Shown: positions 63,116-64,000 of the stretch, in pieces
How the letters are laid out: every line of letters starts with the position of its first letter
Numbering within the stretch: the first letter of the stretch is position 1
Assembly (NCBI RefSeq): GCF_003731635.1
Contig: NZ_RCUA01000007.1
Span: forward strand, 62,124-126,123
Direction: 5' to 3'
Source: Marisediminitalea oceani
GTDB taxonomy: Bacteria; Pseudomonadota; Gammaproteobacteria; Enterobacterales; Alteromonadaceae
Length of the DNA stretch: 64,000 nucleotides
The notes under the pieces: generated by a model
Databases searched by the model: none
Seen by the model: the letters and a program-made list of their open reading frames with translations, nothing else
What the model was told of the DNA's origin: nothing
Position numbers and translations under genes: made by a program

Positions 63116-64000
63116 TTATCCCTGCATTTGCTCCAGCTCTTTGCCTTTGGTTTCGTTAACAAACTTCACCACAAAGATTACCGACAGGAAGGCGAAAATG
63201 GCGTAAATACCGTAAGCGCCACCTAAGCCAATACCCGCCAGCAGCATCGGGAAGGTAATGGTGATCAGGAAGTTGGAAGTCCATTGCACCAGGCCGCTTA
63301 CTGCAAGGCCTGAACCACGGATCTGATTGGGGAACATCTCTCCCAGCATTACCCACATTACCGGGCCCCAGGACATATTAAAGAAAAATACATACAGGTT
63401 TGCTGCCACCAGTGCGGTGGTACCCCATTCACCCAGGATAAGCTTACCGTCTGGCCCTTGTGAGGCATTTAAAAAGGCCACAACCATCACGCCAAGGGTA
63501 ATTGTCATGCCGATTGAGCCCCACTTGAGGAGTGGTTTGCGGCCGATTTTATCAATCACCAGTAAGGTAAGAATACAGGCGGCGATACTGATAGCCCCGC
63601 TTAGTACGTTGATTAGCAGAGCGTCCGACTCAGAAAAGCCAACGGCTTGCCAGAGTACCGCACCGTAGTAAAACACCACGTTAATACCAACAAGTTGCTG
63701 AAACGCCGCCAGGCCCAGACCTACCCAAACAATGGGGCGTACCTTGGTGGTGTTTTTGTCGATTAAGTCTTTAAGCTGAGGACGGTGATCGTCGGCCAGC
63801 GATTGCTTAATTTCGTTGAGTTTGTGAGTGGCTGCATCTTCGCCCAGTAACCGGGTGAGTACACGGTGAGCCCGTTCGGTTTTGTTGCTGGATACCAGAA
63901 AGCGTGGGCTCTCCGGAATAAACCATAGCATCACAAAAAACAGGGTGGCCGGAATAAGCTCAATCCAGAACATCCAGCGCCAGGCCTCAAAATTCAACCA
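63116..64000 (-). CDS. Sugar:H+ symporter, MFS sugar-porter family, N-terminus missing (runs off right edge)
   Basis: 295 codons of a sugar porter; the true start lies beyond base 64000. Seen: PESPRFLVSS after helix 6, helix 7 with QQLVGINVVFYYG, GRKPLLKWGS after helix 8, helix 10 with GPVMWVMLGEMFPNQIRG, and the C-terminal NETKGKELEQMQ. These are sugar-porter signatures; QQLxGxNxxxYY and the context favour a xylose transporter (XylE/XylT type). It would bring xylose from the periplasm to XylA/XylB. Confidence 0.9.
   Translation of the reverse strand, partial: WLNFEAWRWMFWIELIPATLFFVMLWFIPESPRFLVSSNKTERAHRVLTRLLGEDAATHKLNEIKQSLADDHRPQLKDLIDKNTTKVRPIVWVGLGLAAFQQLVGINVVFYYGAVLWQAVGFSESDALLINVLSGAISIAACILTLLVIDKIGRKPLLKWGSIGMTITLGVMVVAFLNASQGPDGKLILGEWGTTALVAANLYVFFFNMSWGPVMWVMLGEMFPNQIRGSGLAVSGLVQWTSNFLITITFPMLLAGIGLGGAYGIYAIFAFLSVIFVVKFVNETKGKELEQMQG

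Noticed and set aside
1..64000. tRNA, rRNA, CRISPR arrays, prophage or intact insertion sequences
   Set aside because: I looked for conserved tRNA arms, repeat-spacer patterns, transposase and phage genes and saw none.

Overview
The window looks like chromosome of a marine-type gammaproteobacterium in or near the Alteromonadaceae. This rests on gene content and protein style: a FldB with an overlapping CLCA_X-type gene, a DUF2884/YggN protein, YihG-like acyltransferases, and a TonB receptor paired with a flavin halogenase and a DUF6445 protein. I identified it by recalling families, not by a search. No rRNA, tRNA, CRISPR array or intact insertion sequence is visible, and coding density is high.

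Left part (1-34 kb), mostly housekeeping. In order: the start of SelO (cut by the window edge), a PQQ dehydrogenase with an embedded cytochrome c, a glutathione S-transferase, RecQ, MgtE, RarD, an FG-GAP lipoprotein, UvrD followed by a two-receiver GGDEF protein, CysE, a small Rossmann-like protein, MipA/OmpV, a YcbL-type hydrolase, a small cysteine protein, a secreted subtilase, a dipeptidyl peptidase IV-type peptidase, an NAD(P)-binding protein overlapping TrmN6, a lone ExbD, a PhoD/FldB/CLCA_X operon, a secreted propeller lipoprotein, MsrA, a DCC thiol oxidoreductase overlapping an SDR enzyme, an NSS-family transporter, a YeeZ-like epimerase, YggN and a 63-residue membrane protein.

Middle (34.3-37.9 kb). 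A gene-free stretch carries a roughly 154-bp composite inverted repeat (34443-34596). It is followed by a YbdG-type mechanosensitive channel and two tandem, paralogous YihG-like acyltransferases.

Right part (38-64 kb), a glucuronoarabinoxylan-use locus. Backbone cleavage: GH10 xylanase and GH3 xylosidase on the plus strand. Side-chain removal: GH115 alpha-glucuronidase, a GH43 enzyme, and a SGNH esterase next to a GH9 enzyme. Uptake: a TonB-dependent receptor with a flavin-dependent halogenase and DUF6445 protein downstream, plus a sugar:H+ symporter cut by the right edge. Catabolism: xylose isomerase and xylulokinase, divergent from an AraC-type XylR. Strong terminators separate xylBA from the esterase/GH9 unit and the receptor from the halogenase unit. 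Between GH115 and the symporter lie a long perfect hairpin with a ggggtcag motif, a metallo-beta-lactamase-fold lipoprotein and an AT-richer GIDE-like membrane protein. They look like later arrivals inside the locus.

The features I find least explained are the 34.4-kb composite palindrome, the 60.7-kb hairpin with its neighbouring cargo, a plus-strand terminator between two minus-strand genes at 19.8 kb (possible small RNA), the halogenase/DUF6445 pair in a xylan locus, and the HExxH-containing CLCA_X protein overlapping fldB.
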